Below, one piece after another: positions 14,206-14,666 of a DNA stretch of 14,666 bases (the stretch's first letter is position 1; each line of letters opens with the position of its first letter). The notes below the pieces were generated by a model. It worked only from the letters and a program-made list of their open reading frames with translations, did no database searches and had not been told where the DNA came from. This DNA is from T1SED10-198M sp003554345 [NCBI: Candidatus Sumerlaeota bacterium]. Its GTDB lineage: Bacteria > Sumerlaeota > T1SED10-198M. The position numbers were made by a program, and so were the translations under genes. The DNA is taken from contig PWGE01000150.1 of assembly GCA_003554345.1 (NCBI GenBank), positions 1-14,666 of the forward strand, in the 5' to 3' direction.

Positions 14206-14666
14206 TTATTTTTTTGTTAATAGTCCCCGGCATAAAGCCAATATTTCTCTGATTTCAGGCTGGGAAGATGCCATAACATATATTCTGCCCATCGGCTCTG
14301 TTTGAGATATTCTCATCAACACCCAACCACCTTTAAAATACCATTTCAAACCATCTATTTCTTTTACCTTTTTAATCGATAGATTGCCTAGTTTTTCCGG
14401 CGTTTTTTCCTGGAGACGGTGAAAATTGAGCTGTAAGATTTCAGATGGAGCATAAAAATCAATACGTCCATAGTGCGGCTTATCCCATTCATCAAGAAAA
14501 TCACTGACAAGCCGGGAAAGAGGTTGCTTATAATACGACATCATTTCCATTAAAAGCAACGCTGTTAAAATGCCATCTCGTTCCGGTATGTGGAAACCAT
14601 AGCCAATTCCACCACTCTCTTCTGCAGCAAGAAGGTAGCCCGGTTCATGCAATTTTCTGGCAACAT
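14206..14666 (-). CDS. Phosphoglucomutase/phosphomannomutase family, C-terminal part (5'-partial)
   Basis: The frame is open to the right edge (VARKLHEPGY precedes the first internal start-like codon), so this is the last part of a gene that begins outside the window. It interconverts hexose 1-phosphate and 6-phosphate in the alpha-D-phosphohexomutase family. Seen: the sugar-specificity loop AAEESGGIGYGFHIPERDG, with the EESGG core, belonging to domain 3, and domain 4 with the phosphate-binding loop RISQTEP followed by RIYVMAS; the family usually has RxSGTEP, so Gln replaces Gly here. The active-site serine and the metal-binding loop of domains 1 and 2 are outside the window. It lies 15 nt before the GH94 gene in the same direction, which fits joint use of the sugar phosphate. 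Glucose or mannose preference cannot be told. Confidence 0.9.
   Translation of the reverse strand, partial: VARKLHEPGYLLAAEESGGIGYGFHIPERDGILTALLLMEMMSYYKQPLSRLVSDFLDEWDKPHYGRIDFYAPSEILQLNFHRLQEKTPEKLGNLSIKKVKEIDGLKWYFKGGWVLMRISQTEPMGRIYVMASSQPEIREILALCRGLLTKK

Overview
The window looks like bacterial chromosome, moderately AT-rich, densely coded, with bacterial Shine-Dalgarno sites and sigma70-like promoters. The gene content fits a free-living, probably anaerobic, saccharolytic bacterium of an uncultivated or poorly sampled lineage: a split glutamate synthase with iron-sulfur partners, a multi-PAS hybrid histidine kinase, a GLUG/PKD surface protein, a two-gene chromate-family transporter, and sugar-phosphorylase and GH172-like genes. 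No rRNA, tRNA or species marker is present, so I do not name a taxon. I see no CRISPR array, insertion sequence, integrase or phage gene.

Left block (1-3056, + strand): the 3' part of a glutamate synthase FMN/3Fe-4S subunit, then a structured 195-nt spacer, then a four-cluster ferredoxin (1327-1782) overlapping an FAD/NAD(P) oxidoreductase (1779-3056). The oxidoreductase and ferredoxin probably pass electrons to the synthase subunit. The oxidoreductase converges with a - strand kinase gene; a hairpin at 3072-3117 lies between them.

Signalling and surface block (3216-8073): a 950-aa cytoplasmic hybrid histidine kinase (- strand) is divergent from a secreted protein with GLUG repeats, a PKD domain and an NBR1-like Ig domain (+ strand). 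The 388-nt gap between them holds a palindrome that can supply the -35 box of a promoter in each direction.

Right block (8207-14666, - strand; read right to left): phosphohexomutase C-terminal part, GH94 glycoside phosphorylase, VanZ-like membrane protein; then a probable intrinsic terminator and an extended -10 promoter; then GtrA-like membrane protein, DUF2961/GH172 protein, a possible 49-aa ORF, and the two halves of a chromate-family transporter. GH94 phosphorolysis gives a sugar 1-phosphate that the adjacent mutase could convert to the 6-phosphate, so the first pair reads as an energy-saving route for disaccharide use. The most notable items are the GLUG-PKD-NBR1 architecture with its divergent kinase, the phosphorylase/mutase pair, and the unsecreted GH172-like protein placed between membrane protein genes. 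I found no convincing wholly new system; the candidates are listed with tests.
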